DNA of 64,000 nucleotides from an uncultured Lachnospiraceae bacterium (GCA_947571775.1 CANOZK010000008.1:56857-120856); one strand, 5' to 3'. Positions 53,719-63,835 are shown, counted from the first letter of the stretch. The notes: generated by a model not told the origin, from the sequence alone. Made by a program: numbers and translations.

Positions 53719-54480
53719 TCATTTCCCCTTAATTACAGCTTCCCAGATAAATTTCACATTTGTGTGCCAATACCGTTTGAACAGCCTTCCCGGCTCCTGC
53801 ATCAGGCGGTACAGCCATTCCAGATTTAGTTTCTGCATCCACCCCGGAGCTCTTTTTATATTTCCCACAAAATAATCAAAACCGGCGCCTACACCTACCA
53901 TCAGCCCGTCCACACGCCCCTGGTGAGCCGCCATCCATTTTTCCTGCTTGGGCGCGCCCAGCGCAACCCACACAAAATCCGGCTTCGTAGCGTTCATGTC
54001 TTTTACAAGAGCCTCATCTTCCTCTTTTGTCATTGGACCAAAGGGCGGACTGTACATTCCCACAATCAAAAGCCCCGGATGCTCTTTCAGCAGACGCTTC
54101 CGCATTTTTCCTAAGGTCTCTTTTGTAGAACCATAAAAATAATGCCTGTAGCCTCTTTCCGCTGAAATTTTCATAATTTCACCCATATAATCCGGGCCGG
54201 TGATTCTCTCCATATGGGAATAGCCCCGCCTGCGCCCTACGGAAGACAAAGGCCCGCCATCTGGAATAGCCATAATGCCTCCGTTTTGAATGGCGCGATA
54301 CTCCTCATCCTCATATGCCGTAACCGTTGTATGCACATTAGACACACATAGATAATCACCGGATAAATCCTGGATATGCCTTTTTGTAAAATCCAGCAGC
54401 CACTGCATATTAACGGCGGCAATGTTCACCCCCAAAATCTTGCATGTGGGAATCTGCGCTTTTACTATTTTCCTCTCCAT
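53719..54480 (-). CDS. WecG/TagA/CpsF family glycosyltransferase (GT26)
   Basis: Membrane-associated transferase adding N-acetylmannosamine-type sugars to undecaprenyl-PP-GlcNAc. 253 residues from ATG 54480 (TTG two codons earlier is the alternative). Motifs: LCVSNVHTTVTA, GGIMAIPDGGPLSSV, ERITGPDYM, WVALGAPKQEKWM, RAPGWMQKLNLEWLYRLMQEP. Implies that TagO/WecA primes the chain, a gene not in this window. It lies between a GT4 and the ligase/polymerase. Confidence 0.93.
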   Translation of the reverse strand: MERKIVKAQIPTCKILGVNIAAVNMQWLLDFTKRHIQDLSGDYLCVSNVHTTVTAYEDEEYRAIQNGGIMAIPDGGPLSSVGRRRGYSHMERITGPDYMGEIMKISAERGYRHYFYGSTKETLGKMRKRLLKEHPGLLIVGMYSPPFGPMTKEEDEALVKDMNATKPDFVWVALGAPKQEKWMAAHQGRVDGLMVGVGAGFDYFVGNIKRAPGWMQKLNLEWLYRLMQEPGRLFKRYWHTNVKFIWEAVIKGK

Positions 54481-54527
54481 GAACAATCATTCCATCTTTT
54501 CAAAACCTTAATCAAAGGTCCATCCAT

Positions 54528-56129
54528 TTACTCCTCTGCATACTCATCTTTTCTTTTCAGTAATGCCACTCCAATCCCCATCACGATAAAGATAATTGGG
54601 GTACAGATAATCTGCTGATAACAGAAGAAATTATGCAGAAAATAAGAAACAAGCGCTGTCGCACCTCCCACTACAAACGGATGACATTTCCAATTTTTTA
54701 GGAATACAAGAAATGCCGTTACAAAACTGCCCAGATATGTAACCAGGCCAAAAATCCCCATATCCACCAGACAATTCATCCATTCATTGTGAGCACAGGC
54801 TAATATTGAATTGCCCCAAAAGCCCTGCAGACTGGGTGCATCAAATGCATAAGCTGCACTGGCATAAGCATCTGGGCCGCATCCAAACAGTTTTTCCCGA
54901 AATCCATACTCCCCAAACATACGCGCCGTAAACTTCCATGTAAAACCACGAGCATTTCCCCAGGAATTATCAAAATTCAAATACCCAATCTTATTCAAAA
55001 AAGTGCCTGTAATCTTACCTACTGTAATAAAGTAAATACAAATAATCAAAGCAACAATAAAAATTGGTATCAATGCATAAAGAACATTGCGAACCATACG
55101 AAACTTATTAATATGCAGTTTTTCTTTCATATTAACAAAGTATAAACCAACATATATAACAACCACTACCACCAACAAAATCAAAGTCGCTGTACTTTGG
55201 GAACAAAAAGTTGACAGTCCCTCCAATTTGACTGTGCGATCTGAAAAAATTTTCTGCAAAACCCCAATCACTTTAAAAGATGCCAAACACAAAATTACCA
55301 ATTCCCAGAATCTCATAAAGTACTCATTGGATTCAAAGGACAACCAGAAAAGCACCAAAAAGCTTCCGCCCACCGCCATGAATGCACTATCACTGTTCTG
55401 CGTAACAACCGATGCAAATGCGATACAAAGAAACAGCCCCCACAATATAGACCATTTCTGCTCCCGCCGATACCAATAACAGGCCATACCAATCGGCAAA
55501 GCAATACACAGATAGCTCGAATACCAAGTTGCCTGTCCCAATGTAGAAAGAAACAGAATTTTTGTAGCTTCATCCACCCCCACATACATCCCCAAGGGGT
55601 CAACATTGAAACGATGCAAAATCCCCAATAAGAAAACTACTGCAGAAGGAAGCGCAAGAAACCACCAGTAACTCCAATGCCACAAAAACCACCGTGACAC
55701 AAAGAAATACAACAATACAAAAATAGTCTGTGTCATAACCCCCATAAACCAGCCGTCGTATCCCCAAAATGCAGCTTCCTTATAATCGGAAAGCCCATAG
55801 GATATCCAACAAACAATAATATAGGCTAACACAAACCAGTCTGTCAATAACATTTCCTGGCAAGTCTTTTTGATGGATAGTTCTTTTCTTTTTAAGAACA
55901 AATAACATACCCACGCCAGCAGCATGACAGGAATAAAGATTGTATAAGCAGTTTTAAAAAAATCGTATTTTGCACTTCCCATATTGGCATATTTATCCTG
56001 GAAATATAGCGGATAAAGGGCAAAAATAGCAAATATAAAAACTGCAACCCCGCCGATCATAATGGTCTCTGGAAGTGTCTCCTGTTGGATCTCCTTCTTT
56101 GGTTCTTTTATCGTGTTTGTCTGCGCCAT
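54528..56129 (-). CDS. O-antigen ligase/polymerase-like membrane protein (Wzy/WaaL)
   Basis: 533 residues, about twelve hydrophobic helices, a family Wzy_C-type loop between them including FGCGPDAYASAAY and AHNEWMNCLVDMGIFG, where HNEWM matches the HNxxL-type ligase motif. It would polymerise or attach a lipid-linked glycan on the outer face. First gene of the island; AGGAGAGG five bases before the ATG. Confidence 0.88.
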   Translation of the reverse strand: MAQTNTIKEPKKEIQQETLPETIMIGGVAVFIFAIFALYPLYFQDKYANMGSAKYDFFKTAYTIFIPVMLLAWVCYLFLKRKELSIKKTCQEMLLTDWFVLAYIIVCWISYGLSDYKEAAFWGYDGWFMGVMTQTIFVLLYFFVSRWFLWHWSYWWFLALPSAVVFLLGILHRFNVDPLGMYVGVDEATKILFLSTLGQATWYSSYLCIALPIGMACYWYRREQKWSILWGLFLCIAFASVVTQNSDSAFMAVGGSFLVLFWLSFESNEYFMRFWELVILCLASFKVIGVLQKIFSDRTVKLEGLSTFCSQSTATLILLVVVVVIYVGLYFVNMKEKLHINKFRMVRNVLYALIPIFIVALIICIYFITVGKITGTFLNKIGYLNFDNSWGNARGFTWKFTARMFGEYGFREKLFGCGPDAYASAAYAFDAPSLQGFWGNSILACAHNEWMNCLVDMGIFGLVTYLGSFVTAFLVFLKNWKCHPFVVGGATALVSYFLHNFFCYQQIICTPIIFIVMGIGVALLKRKDEYAEE

Positions 56130-56215
56130 TTCAACCTCTCCTTAATATAACAAAAAATAGGCGTGCCAATTACAAAAATTAATTTTCCAAACACACCTTT
56201 ATAGAAAGCGATTTT

Positions 56216-56244
56216 ATTATACAATACTTTTATGCACTTTTCCA
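56216..56244 (-). promoter_or_regulatory. likely promoter of the glycan island
   Basis: Minus strand TGGAAA (56244-56239), 17-base spacer, perfect TATAAT (56221-56216), about 87 bases before the ligase ATG. No other promoter of this quality was noticed in the next 30 kb on this strand, so it may feed a very long message. Confidence 0.55.
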
Positions 56245-56358
56245 TAGTTAATTTTGAAAAAATCCAGTTCCGCAGCGTTCATGCCTTATCGGTCAAAAAC
56301 ATAAAATAATATTAAATTATATTTATATATTTTTTAATTTTATAAATGCAATATATTA

Positions 56359-56387
56359 TTGACACACGCTTCATAGAGTGGTACAAT
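56359..56387 (+). promoter_or_regulatory. promoter of trpS
   Basis: TTGACA (56359-56364), 17-base spacer, TACAAT (56382-56387), 154 bases before the ATG. The leader shows no T-box (no AGGGTGGnACCGCG-type segment). The 411-base gap 56130-56540 holds this and the divergent island promoter and nothing else that I see. Confidence 0.8.
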
Positions 56388-56540
56388 ATGGTTGTTTTCC
56401 ACCCAAGTGACAAAAAGAGGACATCTATGCCTCAGATTCTATTTTCTTGAAGAGCCGCCAAAAATATGATATAGTTTTACTGTTCAAAATCTGATATTGA
56501 TAGAGCAATAATTATAGAAGTATTTTAGGAGGATTGTCCC

Positions 56541-57542
56541 ATGATCAATGGCAAAAAAGTATTATTCAGCGGTATGCAGGCTACCGGAAACCTGACTTTG
56601 GGAAATTATCTGGGAGCCCTGAAAAACTGGGTAACCTTAAGCAGCGAATATGAATGTTTTTACAGCGTGGTAGATATGCATTCCATTACGGTCCGCCAGG
56701 ATCCGTCTGTACTGCGCAAACGTGCAAGGACGCTGCTTACCCTGTACATCGCCGCAGGCTTGGATCCAAAAGTCAACTGTCTTTATTACCAGTCCCATGT
56801 ATCCGGTCACGCCGAATTAAGCTGGATTTTAAGCTGTTTTACTTATATGGGCGAGCTGAACCGCATGACCCAGTTCAAAGACAAATCTGCCAAGCATGGA
56901 GATAATATTAACGCCGGGCTGTTCACCTATCCGGTGCTGATGGCTGCGGATATCCTTCTGTACCAGGCGGATGTGGTTCCCGTGGGTGTGGATCAGATGC
57001 AGCATCTGGAGCTTACGCGAGACATTGCGGAGCGTTTTAACAACCTTTATGGGGACGTTTTTACCATTCCCGAAGCCTATATCGGCAAAATAGGGGCAAA
57101 AATCATGAGTCTCCAGGATCCGTCCAAAAAAATGTCCAAATCCGATCAGAACCCCAACGGGAGCATTTATCTGATGGATGATATGGATACGATTATTCGG
57201 AAATGCAAAAAAGCAGTCACCGATTCCGAAGGCACAATCTTATACCGTGCAGAACAGCCAGGGGTAAAAAACCTGATTGACATTTACAGCTCCTGTACAG
57301 GAAAAACGCCGGAAGATGTTGTGCGGGAATTTGACGGCAAAGGTTATGGAGATTTTAAAATGGCAGTGGGGGAAGCTGTGGTTTCTGTTTTGAAACCGCT
57401 TCAGGAAGAAGCGGCGCGCCTGGAAAAGGACAAAGACTATGTAGATTCCATCATCAAAGAAAATGCGGAAAAAGCCAGCTATTATGCCATGAAAACCCTG
57501 CGGAAAGTGCAAAAGAAAGTAGGATTTCCGGTAAGACTTTAA
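56541..57542 (+). CDS. trpS: tryptophanyl-tRNA synthetase
   Basis: Charges tRNA-Trp. 333 residues: HIGH-type TGNLTLGNYLGALKNW at 14-29, DQMQHLELTRDIAERFN, and KMSKS in DPSKKMSKSDQNP (about 192-204). AGGAGG eight bases upstream. First gene of a plus-strand set with an alcohol and an aldehyde dehydrogenase. Confidence 0.97.
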   Translation: MINGKKVLFSGMQATGNLTLGNYLGALKNWVTLSSEYECFYSVVDMHSITVRQDPSVLRKRARTLLTLYIAAGLDPKVNCLYYQSHVSGHAELSWILSCFTYMGELNRMTQFKDKSAKHGDNINAGLFTYPVLMAADILLYQADVVPVGVDQMQHLELTRDIAERFNNLYGDVFTIPEAYIGKIGAKIMSLQDPSKKMSKSDQNPNGSIYLMDDMDTIIRKCKKAVTDSEGTILYRAEQPGVKNLIDIYSSCTGKTPEDVVREFDGKGYGDFKMAVGEAVVSVLKPLQEEAARLEKDKDYVDSIIKENAEKASYYAMKTLRKVQKKVGFPVRL

Positions 57543-57561
57543 AAAAGCTACAAGGAGAAAG

Positions 57562-58770
57562 TTGCCCATGTTTGTATTCCGAAAACTTTATTGCAGAACC
57601 TTCCAATTTGCTTTTAAAATGGCATTGCCATTCCTTCCATATCGAAAACCAAAACTTATCCCCTGTATATCTGGGATTGCAAAAATATGCAGACAGAAGA
57701 ATATACGTTCTGTTTTGATTGTGACAGACAGGGATATTCGCGGCCTGGGGCTTACTCGTCCTCTGGAGCGAACGCTTGCTAAACACGGAATTTCCTACTA
57801 TATTTACAGCAAAACAGTGGCAAATCCAACTATCTGGAATGTGGAAGAAGCCCGCCGGATGTATATTCGGCATGGAGCCCAGGCTATCGTTGCTTTTGGC
57901 GGAGGTTCTGCCATGGATTGCGCCAAAGCGGCCGGCGCCAGAATTGCAAAACCCAAACAGAATGTCCGGCAGATGAAAGGGCTTTTGAAAATACACAAAA
58001 AACTTCCGCTTCTGATTGCCGTTCCCACTACTGCCGGAACCGGAAGTGAAACGACCCTGGCCGCGGTCATCACTGACAGCGAGAAACACTACAAATACCC
58101 AATCAACGATTTCAGCTTGATTCCCCGTTATGCAGTACTGGACTACCGCGTGACTTTGGGATTGCCTGCGGATATCACCGCCGCCACGGGTATGGACGCC
58201 CTGACCCATGCCGTAGAAGCGTACATCGGAAACACGACCACAAGGGAAACCCGTAGAATGGCAGAAAAAGCGGTCTGCCTGATTTCCCAATATCTGAAAG
58301 CCGCTTATGATGACGGACAGAACAAAAAGGCACGCAAAGGGATGCTGCATGCTTCCTACTACGCGGGAGCTGCATTTACCAAATCTTATGTGGGTTATGT
58401 CCATGCTGTCGCCCATTCCCTGGGCGGACAGTACGGAATTCCTCATGGGCTTGCTAATGCAGTAATCCTTCCGATTGTTCTTCGTATGTATGGCTCTGCC
58501 TGTGAAAAGAAGCTGGCCAAACTGGCGCGAAAAGCAGGCATTGTAAACAGACAGCTAAAGAACCAAGAAGCGGCGCAGGCATTTATCCAATGGATTCAGG
58601 AATTAAATGATTCTATGAGAATTCCGCGTCATTTTCCGCAAATTCAGAGAAAAGATATTCCTGTGATGGCCCGCCATGCAGATAAGGAAGGAAATCCGCT
58701 GTATCCGGTTCCCATACTGATGAATCAAAAAGAGCTGGAACGTATTTATGAGAAAGTGAAAGGGGATTAA
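57562..58770 (+). CDS. iron-containing alcohol dehydrogenase
   Basis: 402 residues. Group III ADH: nucleotide loop GGGSAMDCAKAAGA (about 113-126), PTTAGTGSETTLAAVITD, metal-binding TGMDALTHAVEAYIG and the two-His stretch HAVAHSLGGQYGIPHGLANA (about 275-294). Reduces aldehydes to alcohols with NAD(P)H. Four-base gap to the aldehyde dehydrogenase gene suggests the two oxidise or reduce the same metabolite. Confidence 0.93.
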   Translation: MPMFVFRKLYCRTFQFAFKMALPFLPYRKPKLIPCISGIAKICRQKNIRSVLIVTDRDIRGLGLTRPLERTLAKHGISYYIYSKTVANPTIWNVEEARRMYIRHGAQAIVAFGGGSAMDCAKAAGARIAKPKQNVRQMKGLLKIHKKLPLLIAVPTTAGTGSETTLAAVITDSEKHYKYPINDFSLIPRYAVLDYRVTLGLPADITAATGMDALTHAVEAYIGNTTTRETRRMAEKAVCLISQYLKAAYDDGQNKKARKGMLHASYYAGAAFTKSYVGYVHAVAHSLGGQYGIPHGLANAVILPIVLRMYGSACEKKLAKLARKAGIVNRQLKNQEAAQAFIQWIQELNDSMRIPRHFPQIQRKDIPVMARHADKEGNPLYPVPILMNQKELERIYEKVKGD

Positions 58771-58773
58771 AGG

Positions 58774-60144
58774 ATGCAAATAGAAGAATTGATGCAGAAA
58801 CAAAGGGATTTTTTTGCATCGGGAAGGACATTTCCGATTTCCTGTCGGATAGAGGCACTGAATCTTCTGGAGCGCGCAATCCTCAAATACAAACAAAAGC
58901 TGTATAAAGCCCTCCAGTCCGATCTGGGAAAATCCAAAGCGGAATCCTATATGTGCGAGGTGGGACTTACTTTGTCTGAACTGCGCTTTGTGCGAAAACA
59001 TATCCATAGCTGGAGCAAAACCCGAACTGTCCAGACACCTCTGGCACAGTTTCATGGAAAAAGCTTTACCATACAGGAACCATATGGTGTTGTTCTAATT
59101 CTGTCTCCTTGGAATTATCCGGTGCTTTTAACTTTGGAACCTCTGATCGGGGCGCTGGCGGCAGGCAACTGCTGCGTTGTAAAACCGTCTGCGTATTCTC
59201 CGGCTACCTCTCAGGTTATCGCACAACTGATCCAAGAGACATTTCCCAAAGGATATGTCGCTGTGGTGAAAGGCGGAAGAGAAGAAAACCAAACTCTTCT
59301 GGAACAGACATTTGATTATATTTTCTTTACTGGAGGCGTAAACGTAGGAAAGTTAGTTATGGAAAAAGCGTCTGCCCATTTAACTCCGGTGACCTTGGAG
59401 CTGGGCGGAAAAAGTCCCTGTGTCATCGACCATACTGCGAATTTAAAACTCGCCGCCAAAAGGATTGTATTTGGAAAATATCTGAATTGCGGACAGACCT
59501 GTGTCGCTCCCGACTATGTACTAATTGAACCAGGCGTAAAAGATCGTTTCCTAAAATATGTAAAACGCGAAATCGCCCGCATGTATGGAAACAATCCCTT
59601 GGACAACCCAAACTATGGAAAAATGATAAACCAGAAACATTTTGATCGGGTGCTGGGACTGATTCACAGCGCAAAAACCGTATATGGCGGCGAAAGCAAC
59701 GCGGACACTTTACAGATAGCTCCAACTATTTTGGATCGGATAACCGAAGAAGACGCCGTCATGCAAGAGGAAATCTTCGGGCCAGTGCTACCCATTCTGA
59801 CTGTTTCTTCCATGGATGAAGCCTATGCCTTTATAAGAAAACGCCCCCAACCGTTAGCATTGTATCTCTTTACCTCAAATAAGAAGATGGAAAAACGGTT
59901 TTTGAAAAGAGTCCCCTTTGGGGGCGGATGTGTCAATGACACAATTATCCATTTAGCCACTCCTTATATGGGCTTTGGCGGTGTGGGGAATAGCGGCATG
60001 GGGTCTTATCACGGTAAAAAAAGTTTTGAAACCTTCAGTCACGAAAAAAGCATTGTAAAAAAATACACCTGGATAGACCTTCCTCTGCGCTATCCGCCTT
60101 ATAACAAATTAAAAGAAAAACTGGTGCGGATGTTTGTAAAATAA
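58774..60144 (+). CDS. NAD(P)-dependent aldehyde dehydrogenase
   Basis: 456 residues, class 3-like. VVLILSPWNYPVLLTLEPLIGALAAGNCCVVKPS, FTGGVNVGKLVMEKAS, glutamate in VTLELGGKSPCVID and the catalytic Cys in YLNCGQTCVAPDYVL (about 240). C-terminal GVGNSGMGSYHGKKSFETFSH is typical. Substrate unknown; works beside the alcohol dehydrogenase. Confidence 0.93.
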   Translation: MQIEELMQKQRDFFASGRTFPISCRIEALNLLERAILKYKQKLYKALQSDLGKSKAESYMCEVGLTLSELRFVRKHIHSWSKTRTVQTPLAQFHGKSFTIQEPYGVVLILSPWNYPVLLTLEPLIGALAAGNCCVVKPSAYSPATSQVIAQLIQETFPKGYVAVVKGGREENQTLLEQTFDYIFFTGGVNVGKLVMEKASAHLTPVTLELGGKSPCVIDHTANLKLAAKRIVFGKYLNCGQTCVAPDYVLIEPGVKDRFLKYVKREIARMYGNNPLDNPNYGKMINQKHFDRVLGLIHSAKTVYGGESNADTLQIAPTILDRITEEDAVMQEEIFGPVLPILTVSSMDEAYAFIRKRPQPLALYLFTSNKKMEKRFLKRVPFGGGCVNDTIIHLATPYMGFGGVGNSGMGSYHGKKSFETFSHEKSIVKKYTWIDLPLRYPPYNKLKEKLVRMFVK

Positions 60145-60155
60145 TTGTTTTACAG

Positions 60156-61409
60156 CTAAAAACCTGTTTTTGATACTTTGACAATTTGCCTGCGCAATTC
60201 ATGGGTAAAAGGCGTATTCCTTTTATAAGCCAAAACACTTTCATATAAATTGGCGGCATGGATATCCTGTTTCAGCATCGCCTGCGCATGTGTGCTCAAC
60301 AAGGAATCCTTTTTTAAAAATTTGGCCGGCTGAGATATGAGAGGAATCCTGCTTGTTTTTTTTATCTGTGTCAGCAGCGGAGCGGATTCTTTGCAAAAGC
60401 CCAGGACACGGGCATAAGGAGAAAGCTCCTGCAACGACAAATAAGGATCTGGCTGGTACAAATTCAAAAGAATATGCAAAAGTCCCCTCGCAGCACGGGT
60501 ATAAGTAATTTCGCTAGTTTTTATCCGGGCAATGAACTCCCGGTAATTGATAAAATCATTCAGGCAATGATGAATCCGGTTGGCCATTTCCTCTGACACA
60601 TCAAAAAAACAGCACAGCTTTTCGGGGGACGTTTCCATACATTTATATTTAAGCAAAAGGGAAAAATCATTTTCCTGTATCCAGCCTCTCTCCCGCAGCA
60701 CATGCTCCAAGATTTCAGCAGCCGCTTCGGGAAGGTGTTCAGACCAAACTGAAAAAGGACTACCTTCCAAAATAGCCTGCCGGATAGCGGTTGCCGAGCT
60801 GTACTGCAGTCCAAGGTTTGTCTGATGGTAAGTCGATTCCCGGCGGTTGATAACAAAAGGACGTATTGGAGAAGCAAAGTCCTGGAGAGCCATGCAATAT
60901 TCCAGGCCCAGAATATTATTTGGAGAATCCAGCAGTCCGTCTGGAATCGGAAATGACAGACATTCCTGGAGGGCCTGATGCCTGGCCAAAGGAAAGGTGC
61001 AGCCCATGGAAAGATACGCCCGCAGTTTTTTTTGAAAAGTGGGAAGCTCTTGCTGTAATACCTGGCTGACTTTCTCGAAAGCTTCCAACGCGCCGCTTTC
61101 GCTTCCAAAACACAGGCAGTCCACAGACTGTAAATTGTGCAGAAGCGCAACGGCTCCTCTGGCAAAATAGGCGGCACTTCCCGTAGTATGGATGACTGGA
61201 AGTTCCAACACCAGATCTGCACCGCAGGTCAGAGCCATCTGTGCGCGGACAAATTTATCGGCCAGGGCCGGAGCTCCCCTCTGGGTAAAATCACCGCTCA
61301 TCACAACCACCAGATAATCCGCTTTCGTCTCCCGGCGAGCTTTCTCCAGATGATACAAATGACCATTGTGAAAGGGATTGTATTCCGCGATAATTCCTGT
61401 AATTTTCAT
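60156..61409 (-). CDS. tmcAL: tRNA(Met) cytidine acetate ligase TmcAL
   Basis: Forms N4-acetylcytidine at the wobble position of elongator tRNA-Met from acetate and ATP. 417 residues from ATG 61409 (GAGG nine bases upstream; ATG 61418 is too close). N-terminal nucleotidyltransferase with ITGIIAEYNPFHNGHLYHLEKAR (HxGH), VMSGDFTQRGAPA, VLELP; then SATAIRQAI. The product needs acetate, made by the divergent pta-ackA pair, and its target Met tRNA is in this window. Confidence 0.94.
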   Translation of the reverse strand: MKITGIIAEYNPFHNGHLYHLEKARRETKADYLVVVMSGDFTQRGAPALADKFVRAQMALTCGADLVLELPVIHTTGSAAYFARGAVALLHNLQSVDCLCFGSESGALEAFEKVSQVLQQELPTFQKKLRAYLSMGCTFPLARHQALQECLSFPIPDGLLDSPNNILGLEYCMALQDFASPIRPFVINRRESTYHQTNLGLQYSSATAIRQAILEGSPFSVWSEHLPEAAAEILEHVLRERGWIQENDFSLLLKYKCMETSPEKLCCFFDVSEEMANRIHHCLNDFINYREFIARIKTSEITYTRAARGLLHILLNLYQPDPYLSLQELSPYARVLGFCKESAPLLTQIKKTSRIPLISQPAKFLKKDSLLSTHAQAMLKQDIHAANLYESVLAYKRNTPFTHELRRQIVKVSKTGF

Positions 61410-61471
61410 AAAATCCATACCTCACAGCAGAAAGAAAACGTGAAACCTCACATATTTTACCACTATAAAAC

Positions 61472-61500
61472 TTGAAATACAAGACAGCAAGGTTTATAAT
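61472..61500 (+). promoter_or_regulatory. promoter of pta-ackA
   Basis: TTGAAA (61472-61477), 17-base spacer, TATAAT (61495-61500), 79 bases before the pta ATG. Confidence 0.85.
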
Positions 61501-61578
61501 AATAGAAGAACGGCAGCCTGTCCATATGGACGTTTGCCGGAACTTTCACAGTAAATATAGGAAAGGAGTCAAAAAATC

Positions 61579-62577
61579 ATGGGATTTATTGACACAATTA
61601 AGGCAAGGGCAAAAGCTGCCCAGAAAACCATTGTATTGCCTGAGACAGAGGACAGAAGAACCTTAGAAGCAACAGAAATGATATTAAAAGAAGGATTGGC
61701 AAAGGTCGTTCTGATCGGAAACGAGGAAACAATTAAAAAAGATGCTGACGGTCTGGATATTTCCGGTGCAACGATCGTTGATCCGGCTGTTTCCGATAAG
61801 ACAGCCGCTTATATTGACAAGCTGGTGGAACTGAGAAGCAAGAAAGGAATGACTCCAGAACAGGCAAAAGAGATTCTACTGAACCAGTACTTGTACTACG
61901 GAGTTATGATGGTAAAAATGGGAGATGCAGATGGTATGGTATCCGGTGCCTGCCATTCTACCGCAGATACCTTGCGTCCATGCCTGCAGATTCTGAAAAC
62001 CAAACCAGGTACAAAATTAGTTTCCGCTTTCTTCCTGATGGTAGTGCCTGATTGCGAATTTGGCGCAGACGGAACATTTATTTATGCCGATTCTGGACTG
62101 AACCAGAATCCAACATCCGAAGAACTGGCTGCTATCGCCGGATCTTCTGCTGAATCTTTCCGTCTTCTGGTAGAAAAAGAACCGGTTGTTGCTATGCTCT
62201 CTCATTCAACCATGGGCAGTGCAAAACATGCAGATGTAGATAAAGTAGTGGAAGCTACCCGCATTGCAAAGGAACAATACCCAGATCTGAAATTGGACGG
62301 AGAATTCCAGTTGGATGCTGCAATCGTTCCCAGCGTAGGCGCTTCTAAGGCTCCCAACAGCCCAGTAGCAGGTAAGGCAAATGTATTGATTTTCCCAGAT
62401 CTGGATGCAGGAAACATTGGTTATAAACTGACACAGAGACTGGCAAAAGCAGAAGCATACGGGCCTATCACACAGGGAATCGCTATGCCTGTAAACGATC
62501 TTTCCAGAGGATGCTCTGCGGAAGATATCGTGGGTGTAACCGCAATTACAGCAGTACAGTGCCTGGCAGAAAATTAA
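61579..62577 (+). CDS. pta: phosphate acetyltransferase
   Basis: Converts acetyl-CoA and phosphate to acetyl phosphate. 332 residues, the short class I form with no extra N-terminal domain: VLPETEDRRTLEAT, VSGACHSTADTLRP, FADCE-like VVPDCEFGADGTFIYAD, FPDLDAGNIGYKL. GGAGG precedes the ATG. First gene of the acetate-ATP pathway; ackA follows 25 bases on. Confidence 0.97.
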   Translation: MGFIDTIKARAKAAQKTIVLPETEDRRTLEATEMILKEGLAKVVLIGNEETIKKDADGLDISGATIVDPAVSDKTAAYIDKLVELRSKKGMTPEQAKEILLNQYLYYGVMMVKMGDADGMVSGACHSTADTLRPCLQILKTKPGTKLVSAFFLMVVPDCEFGADGTFIYADSGLNQNPTSEELAAIAGSSAESFRLLVEKEPVVAMLSHSTMGSAKHADVDKVVEATRIAKEQYPDLKLDGEFQLDAAIVPSVGASKAPNSPVAGKANVLIFPDLDAGNIGYKLTQRLAKAEAYGPITQGIAMPVNDLSRGCSAEDIVGVTAITAVQCLAEN

Positions 62578-62602
62578 GAATAAAAAACCGGAGGAAATAA
62601 AA

Positions 62603-63793
62603 ATGAATGTATTGGTAATCAACTGTGGAAGTTCTTCTCTGAAATTCCAGATGATTAATTCCGACAGCGAAGCTGTTCTGGCAAAAGGTCTTTGCGAGAG
62701 AATCGGCATTGACGGCAGACTGACCTATCAGCCCGCTGACGGTGAAAAAGAAGTTACAGAGGCAGCTATGCCCACACACAAACAGGCAATCCAGATGGTA
62801 TTGGATGCGCTGATGAATGAAAAAACAGGCGTAATCAAGAGCCTGGATGAAGTAGACGCCGTAGGCCACCGGGTAGTGCATGGCGGCGAAAAATTCGCTT
62901 CCTCTGTGGTTATCAACGATGAAGTAATGGCAGCAATCGAAGAGTGTAACGATCTGGCTCCGTTACATAATCCCGCAAACTTAATCGGGATTCGTGCGTG
63001 CCAGGAACTGATGCCAAAAGCACCTATGGTTGCTGTATTTGATACCGCTTTCCATCAGACAATGCCGGAGAAAGCTTATCTGTATGGACTTCCCTACGAA
63101 TATTATGAGAAATACAAAGTAAGGAGATATGGTTTCCACGGAACCTCACACAGCTTTGTATCCAAACATGCGGCAGAATTCTTGGGCCTGGATGCAAATA
63201 ATTGCAAGATGATCGTTGCTCACCTTGGAAACGGAGCGTCTATCAGTGCTGTTGTAAACGGAAAATGTGTGGATACTTCTATGGGTCTGACTCCTCTGGA
63301 GGGTCTGGTAATGGGAACCCGTTCTGGTGATATTGACCCAGCTATTATGGAATTTATCGCTAAGAAAGAAAACCTGGATATCGCAGGCGTTATGAATGTA
63401 CTGAATAAAAAATCTGGTGTAGAAGGCCTTTCCGGCGGACTTTCCAGTGACTTCCGTGATCTGGAAGAAGGTATGAACAGCGGCAACAAACTGGCAGAAA
63501 ACGCAATTGAAGTATTCTGTTACCGCGTAGCAAAATATATCGGTTCTTATGTAGCTGCAATGAATGGTGTGGATGCGATTGCCTTCACAGCCGGCATTGG
63601 CGAAAATGCTGCAAATGTACGTGAAAAGGTAGTTGGATATTTAGGCTATCTGGGAATTGAATTGGATGAGGCAGCAAACTCTCAGAGAGGTGAGGATATC
63701 GTAATCTCCACAGCTTCTTCTAAAGTGAAAGTAGCTGTTATCCCCACAAATGAAGAATTGGCTATCTGCCGTGAAACGGTAGCATTGGTTTAA
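62603..63793 (+). CDS. ackA: acetate kinase
   Basis: Makes ATP and acetate from acetyl phosphate. 396 residues of ASKHA fold: VLVINCGSSSLKFQM, GHRVVHGGEKF, FDTAFHQTMPEKAYLYGLPYE, RRYGFHGTSHSFVSK, VAHLGNGASISAV, FTAGIGENAANVREKV. GGAGG precedes the ATG. Indicates fermentation to acetate. Confidence 0.98.
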   Translation: MNVLVINCGSSSLKFQMINSDSEAVLAKGLCERIGIDGRLTYQPADGEKEVTEAAMPTHKQAIQMVLDALMNEKTGVIKSLDEVDAVGHRVVHGGEKFASSVVINDEVMAAIEECNDLAPLHNPANLIGIRACQELMPKAPMVAVFDTAFHQTMPEKAYLYGLPYEYYEKYKVRRYGFHGTSHSFVSKHAAEFLGLDANNCKMIVAHLGNGASISAVVNGKCVDTSMGLTPLEGLVMGTRSGDIDPAIMEFIAKKENLDIAGVMNVLNKKSGVEGLSGGLSSDFRDLEEGMNSGNKLAENAIEVFCYRVAKYIGSYVAAMNGVDAIAFTAGIGENAANVREKVVGYLGYLGIELDEAANSQRGEDIVISTASSKVKVAVIPTNEELAICRETVALV

Positions 63794-63807
63794 TCAATAT
63801 ATGTTTT

Positions 63808-63835
63808 AACCCCCACAGCTTTCTGTGGGGGTTTT
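63808..63835 (+). terminator. terminator of pta-ackA
   Basis: Stem AACCCCCACAG / CTGTGGGGGTT with loop CTTT, followed by TTTTC; 15 bases after the ackA stop. Confidence 0.9.

Noticed and set aside
26235..56129. Insertion sequence or integrase associated with the island
   Set aside because: No transposase, recombinase, terminal repeats or att-like duplication was recognised; the tRNA cluster at 15.4-15.8 kb is about 10 kb away.
56388..56540. Possible T-box leader before trpS
   Set aside because: No T-box sequence, specifier stem or terminator could be seen; only a good promoter.
57454..58446. 330-codon minus-strand frame opposite the iron alcohol dehydrogenase
   Set aside because: Antisense shadow of a gene with all family motifs; no ribosome site or known domain.
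60560..61222. A 220-codon open frame on the minus strand within tmcAL
   Set aside because: It overlaps an intact, motif-complete tmcAL in another frame and its sequence has no family resemblance; Trp/Arg-rich shadow.
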